This document shows positions 1-9,361 of a stretch of 64,000 nt of DNA, piece after piece. The DNA comes from Actinomycetota bacterium (GTDB lineage: Bacteria > Actinomycetota > Acidimicrobiia > Acidimicrobiales > Ilumatobacteraceae). The position numbers were made by a program, and so were the translations under genes. The first letter of the stretch is position 1. The number at the start of each line of letters is the position of its first letter. Location: NCBI GenBank assembly GCA_016871395.1, contig VFYV01000001.1, forward strand, positions 186,001-250,000, in the 5' to 3' direction. The notes below the pieces were generated by a model. That model was not told where the DNA came from and searched no databases. It saw only the letters and a program-made list of their open reading frames with translations.

Positions 1-130
1 CTCCGAGGACGACGCCGCTTTGAAGACCCTCACGAACAAACTGTTCGCCGAGGTGATGGCCTCCGAGGACACCAAGGAGGGCTTGACCGCCTTCATCGAG
101 AAACGGTCGCCGAATTGGAAGGGCTGCTGA
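1..130 (+). CDS. Enoyl-CoA hydratase/isomerase, C-terminal fragment (truncated by window edge)
   Basis: Open frame from the window edge ending ...MASEDTKEGLTAFIEKRSPNWKGC*; resembles the C-terminus of the ECH at 53313-54134 (ESMSAFIEKRPPIYRNR). Confidence 0.75.
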   Translation, partial: SEDDAALKTLTNKLFAEVMASEDTKEGLTAFIEKRSPNWKGC

Positions 131-592
131 TCAGCCCTCGAGACGACGCGACACGGTGATGAGCCGAGCGGTGATGCCGGCCCTCTCGTACAGGTTCTTG
201 GTCTCTCGGTCCCCGGGCAAAGCCTGAGCCTCCACGTAACGGCAGCCACGGGTCCGTCCGATATCGACCATCATTGCCAGAAGGGCGTCCCCGAACCCGA
301 GTTCACGAGCTTGTGAAACAACGTGAACCCGGTCGATCCGCAGGATCGCGCCGCGTTCAGAGTCGTCGACGATCTCCCAGAGAGCCAGACCGACAACGAC
401 ATCATCGATCAGTCCGACCACACAGTGTTCGATCACGTCGACCGCGACGAGATTGGCCAGTGCGGGGTGCTCGGCGAGCCACGCATGACCACCACGTTGA
501 TCGATCAGCGCCAGGCGACTCACGCCATCGATCTCGACGATCGGGTCGAGGTCCGACGAAACTGCCCGACGGACCACCGGTTCGAGAGCCAT
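131..592 (-). CDS. GNAT-family N-acetyltransferase
   Basis: ORF 131..628; internal Met at 592 avoids overlap with the upstream gene. RVHVVSQARELGFGDALLAMMVDIGRTRGCRYVEAQALPGDRETKNLYERAGI fits GNAT motifs. Confidence 0.75.
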   Translation of the reverse strand: MALEPVVRRAVSSDLDPIVEIDGVSRLALIDQRGGHAWLAEHPALANLVAVDVIEHCVVGLIDDVVVGLALWEIVDDSERGAILRIDRVHVVSQARELGFGDALLAMMVDIGRTRGCRYVEAQALPGDRETKNLYERAGITARLITVSRRLEG

Positions 593-599
593 CACGTCA

Positions 600-1118
600 T
601 CAACTGAACAGTGGACAGGTGTCGTCACCTACCGGACACGCCGGAGCACCCTTGCGAACGAGCAGGAAGCACTGGTTACACATACGTTCATCCGCACGCC
701 GAGGTTGGATACCTGACTCCGGATCCGACGCCGAGGAGACCTCTTCTTCCTCTTCCTCCTCGACTTCCTCATCGTCCTCCTCGCTGCGACCCTTGATCCG
801 CGCGTCCAAGATCACCCCAAGATCTGCTTCGACGTCGTCCTCACCGACCAGTTCGTCGTCTTCGTCCTCTTCTTCCTCGGCGACGGCGTCCTTCTTGCTC
901 TTTTTCGCCTTCTTTTTGGGAACCACGGCCGGAGGATCGTCACCTTCGGCCTCCTCGTCCATCAGGGGTACGGTCTCGTCTGCGTCCTCCAGGCCGAGTT
1001 CTTCGTCGAGTTCATCGCCCTCCAGCAATGCCTCGTCGGCGTCTTCGCCCTCCTCGAGGAAGGCCTCCGAATCGATCTCGTCGGGATCCAGAATCTCGTC
1101 ATCGTCTTCAGCAGCCAC
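600..1118 (-). CDS. Highly acidic protein with C-terminal Cys cluster (putative zinc-binding, DUF4193-like)
   Basis: Glu/Asp-rich low-complexity body, Lys-rich patch (KKKAKKSKK), C-terminal MCNQCFLLVRKGAPACPVGDDTCPLFS. GTG at 1118 is a plausible start. Confidence 0.6.
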   Translation of the reverse strand: MAAEDDDEILDPDEIDSEAFLEEGEDADEALLEGDELDEELGLEDADETVPLMDEEAEGDDPPAVVPKKKAKKSKKDAVAEEEEDEDDELVGEDDVEADLGVILDARIKGRSEEDDEEVEEEEEEEVSSASDPESGIQPRRADERMCNQCFLLVRKGAPACPVGDDTCPLFS

Positions 1119-1248
1119 GACTTCCCACCGTTTCTCACCCCCGCAGCGAGGGCGTGCGCGCGGATAATAGGCACAGAATCGCCGGGGTCTGATGGATGGT
1201 GCCGTGACAGCCGTCACGACATCGTCGCGAGCGGGTCGGCGGCGGACC

Positions 1249-2850
1249 TCAACGACCCGAGCGACGCGTCTCGGCGCGACGTTCGGCGGCCAAGCGCTCC
1301 AGTTCCGGCGCCTCGACCGTGAGGTGGGTCATGGCCTGGGCGATGGCTTTGTGTCCGGCCACCTCCCCGATCAGGCGGTGCATCTCCAGGGCGACCCGCC
1401 GGTAGGCCGGGTGGCCCTGGGGTGACGATCGCAACTCGAGCATGTGCATCGCCTCGCGGGCATTGAACTGCATCACGTAGCGCACCCGGTACGCCATCGA
1501 CACGGCGTAGGCGGCCTGCTGCGGGAAGTCCGGGGTCAAGGCGTCGTACAAACCCGCCGACCTCGACATCACCTCGTCGAAGACATCGGCCATACCCGCC
1601 TCATCCACCAGATCGGGGCGGGTGTAACCATGGTTCGGCGTCAGGGCCTGCCACTCGATGGTCAACAACCGATGCCGCTGGAGATCGCGGAACGCTCCGT
1701 AATCCGACAACACGTCGAAGCGGTAGTCGGTGCGCTCGAAGGCCCGTCCGGGCCGGTGCCGACGATTTTCGCGATCACCGATGTAAGCACGCAGGAGGGC
1801 CACCTTCTCGGCATGCCCCATGCGCTGCACCCGTTTCATGATTTGCGGCTCGGAGAGGCTGGTGTGGGAAAAACAAATGGCCGCGATGACCTTGTCCTCG
1901 CCGTGCGGGTCGAAGTCCGTCAGCACGACCGGCGCCACGTGGTCGATCGGGGTCTCCGCGAAGAGACCTTGAACCAATTCGGAGGTGTTTTCGCGCGTCG
2001 ACTCCAGATAGTCACTCCAGCGTCCCCCGCGATCGGCGACATCGACGCGACGAAGAAAACTCGGGATCACCTTGCGTAATTCCTCGAGCATGAGAGACGC
2101 GTAGTGACGAGCCTCCGGTAAGGGGTGCGCCCGCATTCGGATCAGCATTCCCTCGAATGACTGACCACTGCCGTAGATTCCGACGTTGGACAACGAGGCC
2201 GCCGGTAACGCCCCGCGCACGGCATCGAGGGCCTTGGCCCGGGTCGCCTGTCGGAAGACGAAGTCACTGTCAGCCGGATCACGCGGGACGGTGTTGCGCA
2301 CGTGCTCGGTGACCTTGTCCATCAAGATGGAGTAGGAGTCGAACATACGGTCCATGTCCCCCACGTACCGGGTACCAAATCGGGAATTCAACACGTCGAG
2401 GTCGCGATAAAACCGATACCGGCCCGCGATGCGCGTGTCATAGGCGATGTAGCGGGTGCTCTGTTCGAGGTAACTGGCAAGACGTCCCCATTCGAGGATC
2501 TTGGTGAGCACGTTGGACGCCTGCTCGCACGCCAGGTGAACGCCACCCAACTGGGCGACTGAATCGTCGCCGTACTCGAAGAACACCTTCTCGTACAGTT
2601 CTTCGGCACGTTGCAGTCCGATGGTGGCGTCCACTCCCTGATCGCCTGCGATGTCGAGATCCCCCACGAACTCATCGAGAAAGAGCCGACGCAGACTCTT
2701 GGAACTGCGGCTGTAGCGAGCGAAGAGAGCACCCTTGACAACCTCGGGCAAATTCACCAAAGCGAAAACCGGGCCGTCCAAATTGGTGAAATAACGTCTC
2801 AGAACGTCGGACTCCGCAGGGGCGAACTCCTCGGGAGCGTAAACCGTCAC
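1249..2850 (-). CDS. Double-length FAD-dependent thymidylate synthase (ThyX)-like protein
   Basis: 533 aa; first half WGRLASYLEQSTRY, second half QRHRLLTIEWQALTPNHGY, both alignable by eye with the ThyX RHRxxSxxExSxRY signature. Confidence 0.75.
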   Translation of the reverse strand: MTVYAPEEFAPAESDVLRRYFTNLDGPVFALVNLPEVVKGALFARYSRSSKSLRRLFLDEFVGDLDIAGDQGVDATIGLQRAEELYEKVFFEYGDDSVAQLGGVHLACEQASNVLTKILEWGRLASYLEQSTRYIAYDTRIAGRYRFYRDLDVLNSRFGTRYVGDMDRMFDSYSILMDKVTEHVRNTVPRDPADSDFVFRQATRAKALDAVRGALPAASLSNVGIYGSGQSFEGMLIRMRAHPLPEARHYASLMLEELRKVIPSFLRRVDVADRGGRWSDYLESTRENTSELVQGLFAETPIDHVAPVVLTDFDPHGEDKVIAAICFSHTSLSEPQIMKRVQRMGHAEKVALLRAYIGDRENRRHRPGRAFERTDYRFDVLSDYGAFRDLQRHRLLTIEWQALTPNHGYTRPDLVDEAGMADVFDEVMSRSAGLYDALTPDFPQQAAYAVSMAYRVRYVMQFNAREAMHMLELRSSPQGHPAYRRVALEMHRLIGEVAGHKAIAQAMTHLTVEAPELERLAAERRAETRRSGR

Positions 2851-2902
2851 AGAACGTCACGCTAGTGGGTGAGTCCGCGACGACGCGGTAATGGCTCAGT
2901 CC

Positions 2903-4114
2903 CTAACCGGTGACCCCGAGCACGTCGATCGTCGATGTGACCCGGGAAAACTCCTGTCTCGCCTCGGCCAACAGGGCCGGGTCGGTCCAAAGGTCGACGA
3001 CCAACATGGCCATGGCCTTGGCGCCGGCCAGCACCGCTCGGTCACCCGATTCCGACCCGGCATGTCGCGCGAACTCTTCGGTGTGAATCGCCGTGCCGTC
3101 GGGCGCCGCTTTCACCATCGGATGAATCGATGGCAAGAGGTAACTGACATTGCCCATGTCGGTGGATCCGGTCACGCGTCGGCCGATCAGGTCCGGATCG
3201 TGGACCTCACGCCCGAGCGACGCCATGTTCCGCACGTACGCCGACACCATGGCCTGATTGTCACGGACCTCGGCGTACGCCACGTCGTCCCACGTCGCCG
3301 ACATCGTGCAGCCGCACGCCGAGGTGGCACCCTCCAGACAGGCGAGCACCCGACCTTTCAGAGGTTGCAACGACTCCATGGTGTCGGAGCGCACGTACCA
3401 ATTCGCCGCCGCTCGACGCGGGACGACATTGGGCTTCTCGCCACCCTCGGTGATGATGCCGTGAACACGCTCGGTGGGGCGGATGTGTTGTCGGAGAGCG
3501 GCCATGTTCACATATCCCAAAACTGCTGCGTCGAGAGCGTTGCGGCCCTCCCACGGTGCTGCCGCAGCGTGAGCGGCTCGTCCGGTGTATTCCACGTCGA
3601 GGGTGTGAACGGCCAGCGAGTGCATCCGCAGCAGATCGGCGTCGGCCGGATGGATCATCATCGCCGCGTCCCCCGTAGCGAAGGCGCCGTTTCGTGCCAT
3701 GTAGATCTTCCCGCCACCTCCCTCCTCGGCCGGAGTACCCAGGATGCGAACGCGTCCACCGAGTTGGGAGGCGAAACCGGCCACCGCCAGGCCCGCGCCG
3801 AGACCGGCGGCGGCGATGATGTTGTGTCCGCACCCGTGACCGATTCCGGGTAATGCGTCGTACTCCAAGAGCACCAGGGCCTCGGGTCCCACATCACCGA
3901 CGACCGCCTCGAAGGCCGTCTCCACGCCGTACGCGTGGCGGGTCACCTCGACACCTGCTGAAGCCAACTGGTCACACAACAAGTCGTGGGCGAATCGCTC
4001 CTTGAAATTCAGTTCGGGTCGCGCGTGTATCGAACGACTGACTTCGATCAGTCGGTCAGCCAACGAGTCCACGTTGTCGACGATCGCGGACTTGACGACG
4101 TCGACATCGGGCAT
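2903..4114 (-). CDS. M20-family amidohydrolase/peptidase
   Basis: HARPELNFKERFAHDLL, HGCGHNIIAAAGLGAG, GTPAEEGGGGKIYMARNGAF motifs; start MPDVDVV at 4114. Confidence 0.85.
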   Translation of the reverse strand: MPDVDVVKSAIVDNVDSLADRLIEVSRSIHARPELNFKERFAHDLLCDQLASAGVEVTRHAYGVETAFEAVVGDVGPEALVLLEYDALPGIGHGCGHNIIAAAGLGAGLAVAGFASQLGGRVRILGTPAEEGGGGKIYMARNGAFATGDAAMMIHPADADLLRMHSLAVHTLDVEYTGRAAHAAAAPWEGRNALDAAVLGYVNMAALRQHIRPTERVHGIITEGGEKPNVVPRRAAANWYVRSDTMESLQPLKGRVLACLEGATSACGCTMSATWDDVAYAEVRDNQAMVSAYVRNMASLGREVHDPDLIGRRVTGSTDMGNVSYLLPSIHPMVKAAPDGTAIHTEEFARHAGSESGDRAVLAGAKAMAMLVVDLWTDPALLAEARQEFSRVTSTIDVLGVTG

Positions 4115-4151
4115 GAGCCAACCATAACCGAAGCCCGGCAACGGACGACCT

Positions 4152-4766
4152 TTAGATCCAGATCGCACCGCCATCGGCACGGACCCGGACCCTCACGGAA
4201 TCGGCTCGCCCGACACCGACACCGTCGACCAACACGACAGCCCCGGCACACTCGATGGCGACTTCCGTCGTGGAACGCACGGACAAGCAAGGATGGGGAA
4301 GATGACGCCCAGTGCGCGCGCGACTCCAGGCCAGCAACCGCTGTCGGAGACCCATCCGCGGATCAACCGACAGCACCTCCAGTCGACCGTCGTTCGGGTG
4401 ACCGCGGGGCACGAGATCACGACCGTCGTAGTACTGCGAGTTCATGACCCAGTACACCTCGCCGCGCAGGGGTCCGCCCCGACGTCGAGCTCCGTGAATC
4501 ATCACGTGGGACGCGGCGACGCAGACGCGATGTCGGTCCCGATGGATCAACTCCACGTCCAGCAGGTCGACAGGCAGGCGACGGCCGGTCCGTCCGATCT
4601 CCGCGACACGCCGAGCTCCGATCGTGGTCGCCATGTCGCCGCCAACCACGACGGCCTCTCGCCCATCCCGGAGGGCCATGCTCAACGTCCGATCAGTGTC
4701 ACAGACGATCACGTCGGCCGGCATCTCGCCGTCAACACCCCAGTCCACTCCTTTGCCGATGGTCAT
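4152..4766 (-). CDS. Protein resembling only the C-terminal domain of diacylglycerol/lipid kinase (DAGK/YegS-like)
   Basis: 204 aa; GEVYWVMNSQYYDGRDLVPRGHPNDGRLEVL...VLVDGVGVGRADSVRVRVRADGGAIWI resembles the DAGK C-terminal lobe. ATGA overlap with the helicase stop. Confidence 0.5.
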   Translation of the reverse strand: MTIGKGVDWGVDGEMPADVIVCDTDRTLSMALRDGREAVVVGGDMATTIGARRVAEIGRTGRRLPVDLLDVELIHRDRHRVCVAASHVMIHGARRRGGPLRGEVYWVMNSQYYDGRDLVPRGHPNDGRLEVLSVDPRMGLRQRLLAWSRARTGRHLPHPCLSVRSTTEVAIECAGAVVLVDGVGVGRADSVRVRVRADGGAIWI

Positions 4767-7360
4767 GGACCCACCGTTGGTAAGGCCGAGGAGGCCGCCA
4801 CGACCCCCCGCGACAGAAGGTCCGCTCCGGCACCGGCAGCCTGTCGTGTTTCGGCAAGCGAGGCGATCGTGGCGATCTGACGCAACAGGTCGATCAATTG
4901 TTTCATCGTTCGCACGAAGTCGCCCCCGGACAACTCCTCGGCTTCCACCACCTCAGCAAACTCCTCACCGGACGCCCAGGCGTAGGCAATGGCGATGTAC
5001 GTGGGGTCCGGGGACCGGTGAGCATTGAGCGATACCGACTGTTCGATGGCGGACAGTTCGGTGCTCATCGATTGAATTCGCCGCCACTTCTTGCGCACCT
5101 CCGGCGATGGAAACCACGGCGACGGAGGCGGCTCACTCGATCGGTGCTCGTACACGAACACCGAGGTCAAGGCGGCGGTGCAGGCGGGATCGAGACCATC
5201 GAGATACCCCCGCGACAAGCACTCCGCGATCAAGAGATCCGATTCGTGAAACGTGTGGGCCAAGGACTCACCCTTGGTGGTGAGGGACCACCCATCGACG
5301 TACTCCCATTCCTCAAGAATTCGCAAAACCTTTTCGAATTTTCGAGCCACCGAGTTGCCCTTCCCGCGGACCCGGTCCCGTAACTCTTCGACCTCTCGGG
5401 CCACGCGGTCGGCGCGGGCCGCCAAGTTCAACTTCTCCGAAAGGTTCGGGTCATCCTCCACCGGGTGTCGGGCGCGTCCCGACTCCCGCGGCGACATCCT
5501 GGCCGACTCGATCAACTTCGCGTCCTTCAGGCGCTGGGCGACCAGCCGTTGGAACTCGGCGCGCCGTGGAGCGTACGGAAAAGGTAGTTCCACGGCTCCC
5601 AACACCCTCGGCGGCTCGGAGAAATCTCGCGCCGACAGGGTCAAGGTGGCCCGACGTGCCGTGACGACGGTCAACTTCACGCCAGCGGTTCGATTGGACG
5701 TCGACAAGACGGTGACCCGCCCGACGAACTTGCCCTTGTTGACCTCGATGATGTCCCCCGGACGCAACGTCGACAAGCGCCCCTCGATCGAACCCTCGCT
5801 TCGGGCGTTCGCGGAACCCTTCAAACCGGCGCGATACTCATCGATGTCGCCATAGGGACTTTTGGCGGACTCGCGCAAATCCCGCCATTCCTCGGTCCGA
5901 CGGTCCAGTCGGGCCTCGATCTTCACCACATCACGATCGGCTTGATATTGGGCGAACGACAGATTCAACAGGTGTCGAGCTTCGTCGCTGGAGTACGAGC
6001 GCACCAGATTCACGGCCATGTTGTACGTCGGACGAAAACTCGATGTCAGGCGGAACGAGCGACTACTGGCCAGCCCGGCGACCTGATCGAAGCTCACGAA
6101 CGGGTTCCAAAGAACGACCGCATGACCCCGCTCGTCGAGACCCCGGCGCCCGGCCCGGCCCGTCAATTGGGTGTATTCACCTGCCGTCAGGAATTCGTGA
6201 TGCTCTCCGGTGAACTTCGACAACTTCTCGATCACCACCGATCGTGCCGGCATGTTGATGCCGACGGCCAAGGTCTCCGTTGCGAAAACCGCCTTCACCA
6301 AACCCTGCACGAAACATGCCTCGACCACCTCCTTGAACGGTGGCACCAAACCCGCATGATGAGATGCGATACCCGCCTCCAACTGCGCGACGAATTGCGG
6401 ATAACCGAGCACATCGAGGTCCTCATCATCGAGGTCACCCAGTCGTTCGTGGACGATTCCCACTATGCGGTTCTTCTCGTCGGGCGTGGTCAGTTTCAGT
6501 CCGTGCTTTAAACACGCTGCCGCGGCCTCGTCGCAGGCGTTACGGCTGAAAATGAAAAAGATGACCGGTAACAGTCCCTCGTCGCGTAGACGTTCGACGA
6601 CATCGACACGCGCCGGGGTGTACAACATTCGTCGGGGCCGACCCCTCACCGATCCGCGACCTCGCACCTGGCGCGACTGGCTCTCGAGTCTCCCCGCCTC
6701 GGGATTGGGACGTCCAGCCACCAAGGTTGGGAAAAGATGCTCGCGTTCGGTCGACTTGTCCCCCACCATGAACAGGTTCTCCAACTCCACCGGGCGCTTG
6801 TCCTCGACGATGTGGCGAGTGGGACCCCGCACCGTGGCGATCCAATCTGCGACCTCGTCGACGTTGCTGACCGTGGCCGACAGGCACACGAGTTGGATAT
6901 GACGCGGGAGATGGATGATGACCTCCTCCCACACGGGACCGCGATAGGTGTCCTGGATGAAATGCACCTCATCCAGCACGACACAGGCCAGTTCGTCGAG
7001 ACCTCGCGAACGGGCATAGATCATGTTCCGAAGTACCTCGGTGGTCATCACAACCACCGAGGCGTCAGCATTCACGGCATTGTCACCCGTGAGCAAACCC
7101 ACGCGCTCCCGACCATAAAGCCTCACAAGATCGTGGTACTTCTGATTCGAAAGGGCTTTGATCGGAGCGGTGTAAAACGCCCGACGCCCGTCGGCCAACG
7201 CCGCGGCGATGCCGTACTCGGCAACCACGGTCTTACCGCTACCGGTCGGAGCCGCCACCACCGCTGATTCACCGGCGTCGAGCACATCCATGGCCTCGAT
7301 CTGAAAGCGATCGAGGGGAAACCCGTGATGGGCGATCAACTCCGGCCGGTCGGATCTCAC
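4763..7360 (-). CDS. helY: Ski2/Mtr4-like DEAD/DEAH-box helicase (HelY type)
   Basis: 865 aa; AAPTGSGKTVVAEYG, VVLDEVHFIQD, LSATVSN, YTQLTGRAGRRGLD; adjacent to tat genes as in Mycobacterium. Confidence 0.9.
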   Translation of the reverse strand: MRSDRPELIAHHGFPLDRFQIEAMDVLDAGESAVVAAPTGSGKTVVAEYGIAAALADGRRAFYTAPIKALSNQKYHDLVRLYGRERVGLLTGDNAVNADASVVVMTTEVLRNMIYARSRGLDELACVVLDEVHFIQDTYRGPVWEEVIIHLPRHIQLVCLSATVSNVDEVADWIATVRGPTRHIVEDKRPVELENLFMVGDKSTEREHLFPTLVAGRPNPEAGRLESQSRQVRGRGSVRGRPRRMLYTPARVDVVERLRDEGLLPVIFFIFSRNACDEAAAACLKHGLKLTTPDEKNRIVGIVHERLGDLDDEDLDVLGYPQFVAQLEAGIASHHAGLVPPFKEVVEACFVQGLVKAVFATETLAVGINMPARSVVIEKLSKFTGEHHEFLTAGEYTQLTGRAGRRGLDERGHAVVLWNPFVSFDQVAGLASSRSFRLTSSFRPTYNMAVNLVRSYSSDEARHLLNLSFAQYQADRDVVKIEARLDRRTEEWRDLRESAKSPYGDIDEYRAGLKGSANARSEGSIEGRLSTLRPGDIIEVNKGKFVGRVTVLSTSNRTAGVKLTVVTARRATLTLSARDFSEPPRVLGAVELPFPYAPRRAEFQRLVAQRLKDAKLIESARMSPRESGRARHPVEDDPNLSEKLNLAARADRVAREVEELRDRVRGKGNSVARKFEKVLRILEEWEYVDGWSLTTKGESLAHTFHESDLLIAECLSRGYLDGLDPACTAALTSVFVYEHRSSEPPPSPWFPSPEVRKKWRRIQSMSTELSAIEQSVSLNAHRSPDPTYIAIAYAWASGEEFAEVVEAEELSGGDFVRTMKQLIDLLRQIATIASLAETRQAAGAGADLLSRGVVAASSALPTVGP

Positions 7361-7397
7361 CGCGCCAGTCTGCCCGCTGGACCGCCTCGACGCAGGA

Positions 7398-8183
7398 TCA
7401 TCCCGTCGCCGAGCGACCGCGGGTCAGGAGATAACCGATCAGGATCGCGATGAAGTAGAACGCTGCCAAGGGAACCGATAGCAAGGCCAACGTGATCGGG
7501 TCGCCCGACGGAGTGATCACTGCCGCGAGGACCACGATCAGCATCAAGGCCACGCGCCAACCGGCCACAAGTTGGCGGGGTCGCAGGACACCGACCAACT
7601 GCAGAAAAACGAGCAAGACCGGAAACTCGAAGCCGACGCCGAACGCCGCCATCATCAAGCCGACGAAGCTGACGTATTTGCTGATCTGGAAGGCCTGTTG
7701 CACGTCGCTTCCCGACCAGGCGATCAACCATTCCAAACCCTTGTCGAGTGTGAGGTACGCGAAGAATCCGCCCAACGCGAAGAGAAGAACGGAGGACAGA
7801 ACGAACGGGATGGCGTACCTCTTCTCCTTGGCATGCAAGGCGGGAACCACGAATCGCCAGACCTGCCACAGCACCACCGGCAAGGCCAGGATCAGTCCGC
7901 CGTACAACGAGATTCGTAACCGCGCGTTGAAACCTTCCAACGGCCCGAGGGTGAAGAAGTCACAATTCGACACCAGATCCGGTCGCCGCTGACACAGGTT
8001 GTCGTACGGTTGACGTAGGAAATCGAGAACGGGTTCGTAAAAGGCCAAGACCACCATCATTCCGATCACGACGGCCAATGCCGAGCGAATGAGTCGACTA
8101 CGCAATTCACCGAGATGCTCGACGAGAGTCATCGAGTCATCGGTCGGGGCGATCCGTAACTTCTTCAACGACGGGAATTTCAC
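7398..8183 (-). CDS. tatC: Sec-independent protein translocase TatC
   Basis: MTLVEHLGELRSRLIRSALAVVIGM; multi-TM; FALGGFFAYLTL; 261 aa. Confidence 0.95.
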   Translation of the reverse strand: MKFPSLKKLRIAPTDDSMTLVEHLGELRSRLIRSALAVVIGMMVVLAFYEPVLDFLRQPYDNLCQRRPDLVSNCDFFTLGPLEGFNARLRISLYGGLILALPVVLWQVWRFVVPALHAKEKRYAIPFVLSSVLLFALGGFFAYLTLDKGLEWLIAWSGSDVQQAFQISKYVSFVGLMMAAFGVGFEFPVLLVFLQLVGVLRPRQLVAGWRVALMLIVVLAAVITPSGDPITLALLSVPLAAFYFIAILIGYLLTRGRSATG

Positions 8184-8539
8184 GTCGACTCGATTTCGTC
8201 GTCGGGCGGGGTGCTCGTGTCGGTCGGAGTGCCGGCCGTCGAATCAGATTCCAACCTAACCGCCTCGTCGAAGATACGACTGGCGTCGCCGGCAGTCTCA
8301 CGCACCTCGTTCAGTGGCCCCATGACCGCGTCCTTGGTGAGTTGCGCTGTCTCTCGAAGTTCACGTATCGGCTCGTCGAAGGCGCTACGGAATTCGCCTT
8401 TGAACCCCGTGCTCATTCGCTTCAATTCGCCGTACACGCGGCCGAAACGGCGGATGGCCTCGGGTAGCTTCTCGGGCCCGAGGATGACGAGAGCCAGCAA
8501 CACGATCACCACGATCTCGCTTCCGGACATGTTGAACAC
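8180..8539 (-). CDS. Sec-independent translocase TatA/TatB-family subunit (TatB-like)
   Basis: MSGSEIVVIVLLALVILGPEKLPEAIRRFGRVYGELKRM: N-terminal TM, GPEKLP hinge and amphipathic helix; 4-bp overlap with tatC. Confidence 0.9.
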   Translation of the reverse strand: MFNMSGSEIVVIVLLALVILGPEKLPEAIRRFGRVYGELKRMSTGFKGEFRSAFDEPIRELRETAQLTKDAVMGPLNEVRETAGDASRIFDEAVRLESDSTAGTPTDTSTPPDDEIEST

Positions 8540-8619
8540 ATCTGGAGTCTAGGTACGGCGTCGACCTATGACGCTCCGACGAAGGGATCACGAGGACACG
8601 CTCGTGTCACAATAGGTCG

Positions 8620-9348
8620 ATGCAACAACAGCGACTTCCATCCCTGTTGGATCCGCCGGTGGCCTTCGCCCATCGGGGGGCGCGAGCCCACGCTCCAGAA
8701 AACACCATCGACGCCTTTCGGTTGGCCCTGCGACTCGGCGCCACCGGTCTCGAAAGCGACGTTTGGCTGACCGCCGATGGAATCGCCGTCCTCGATCACG
8801 ATGGGGTCGTCAGGCGACGTGGCCGCCGTGTCCCGTTGTCCTCGCTACGCCGCGAGGACCTTCCTCTGCACATACCGACTTTGACCGACATGTTGCACAC
8901 GTGCACTGGCGACTTCGATCTCTCTCTCGACATCAAAGATCCGGTGGCTGTCGACACGGTTGTCGAGCAGGTTCGACAAGTGCGACCACGACTGGAATCG
9001 CGCCTGTGGCTGTGCCACCACGATTGGAAGGTCGTTGCCAGTTGGCGGTCACTGACGTCAGCTCGCCTGGTGGACTCCACCCGCTTGATGCGTATCAAAG
9101 AGGGCGTCGAGCGACGCGCCGCGACCCTGGCCGAAACCGGTATCGACTCGATCAACATGCACCACACCGATTGGAATGGCGGTCTTGTCGCACTGTTCCA
9201 CCGTTTCGATCGCTACGCCCTCGGTTGGGACATGCAACAGAGCCACGTCTTGAACGACGGGTTTCGCATGGGACTCGACGGTGTCTTCAGCGATCACACC
9301 GACCGGATGATGGAGGCCTACGCGACCCAAATCGGAAACGGAGCCTGA
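8620..9348 (+). CDS. Glycerophosphodiester phosphodiesterase-family protein
   Basis: AFAHRGARAHAPENTIDAFRLALRLGATGLESDVWLTADGIAVLDHDGVVRR. Confidence 0.9.
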   Translation: MQQQRLPSLLDPPVAFAHRGARAHAPENTIDAFRLALRLGATGLESDVWLTADGIAVLDHDGVVRRRGRRVPLSSLRREDLPLHIPTLTDMLHTCTGDFDLSLDIKDPVAVDTVVEQVRQVRPRLESRLWLCHHDWKVVASWRSLTSARLVDSTRLMRIKEGVERRAATLAETGIDSINMHHTDWNGGLVALFHRFDRYALGWDMQQSHVLNDGFRMGLDGVFSDHTDRMMEAYATQIGNGA

Positions 9349-9361
9349 CCGAGGCGGCCAA

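Noticed and set aside
720-800. Polypyrimidine TCTTCTTCCTC tract as a DNA repeat or microsatellite array
   Set aside because: Explained by the GAA/GAG-coded poly-Glu stretch; not a regular repeat unit.
274-1167. Ser-rich 297-aa plus-strand ORF
   Set aside because: Poly-Ser is the antisense reading of Glu/Asp codons in the acidic protein gene.
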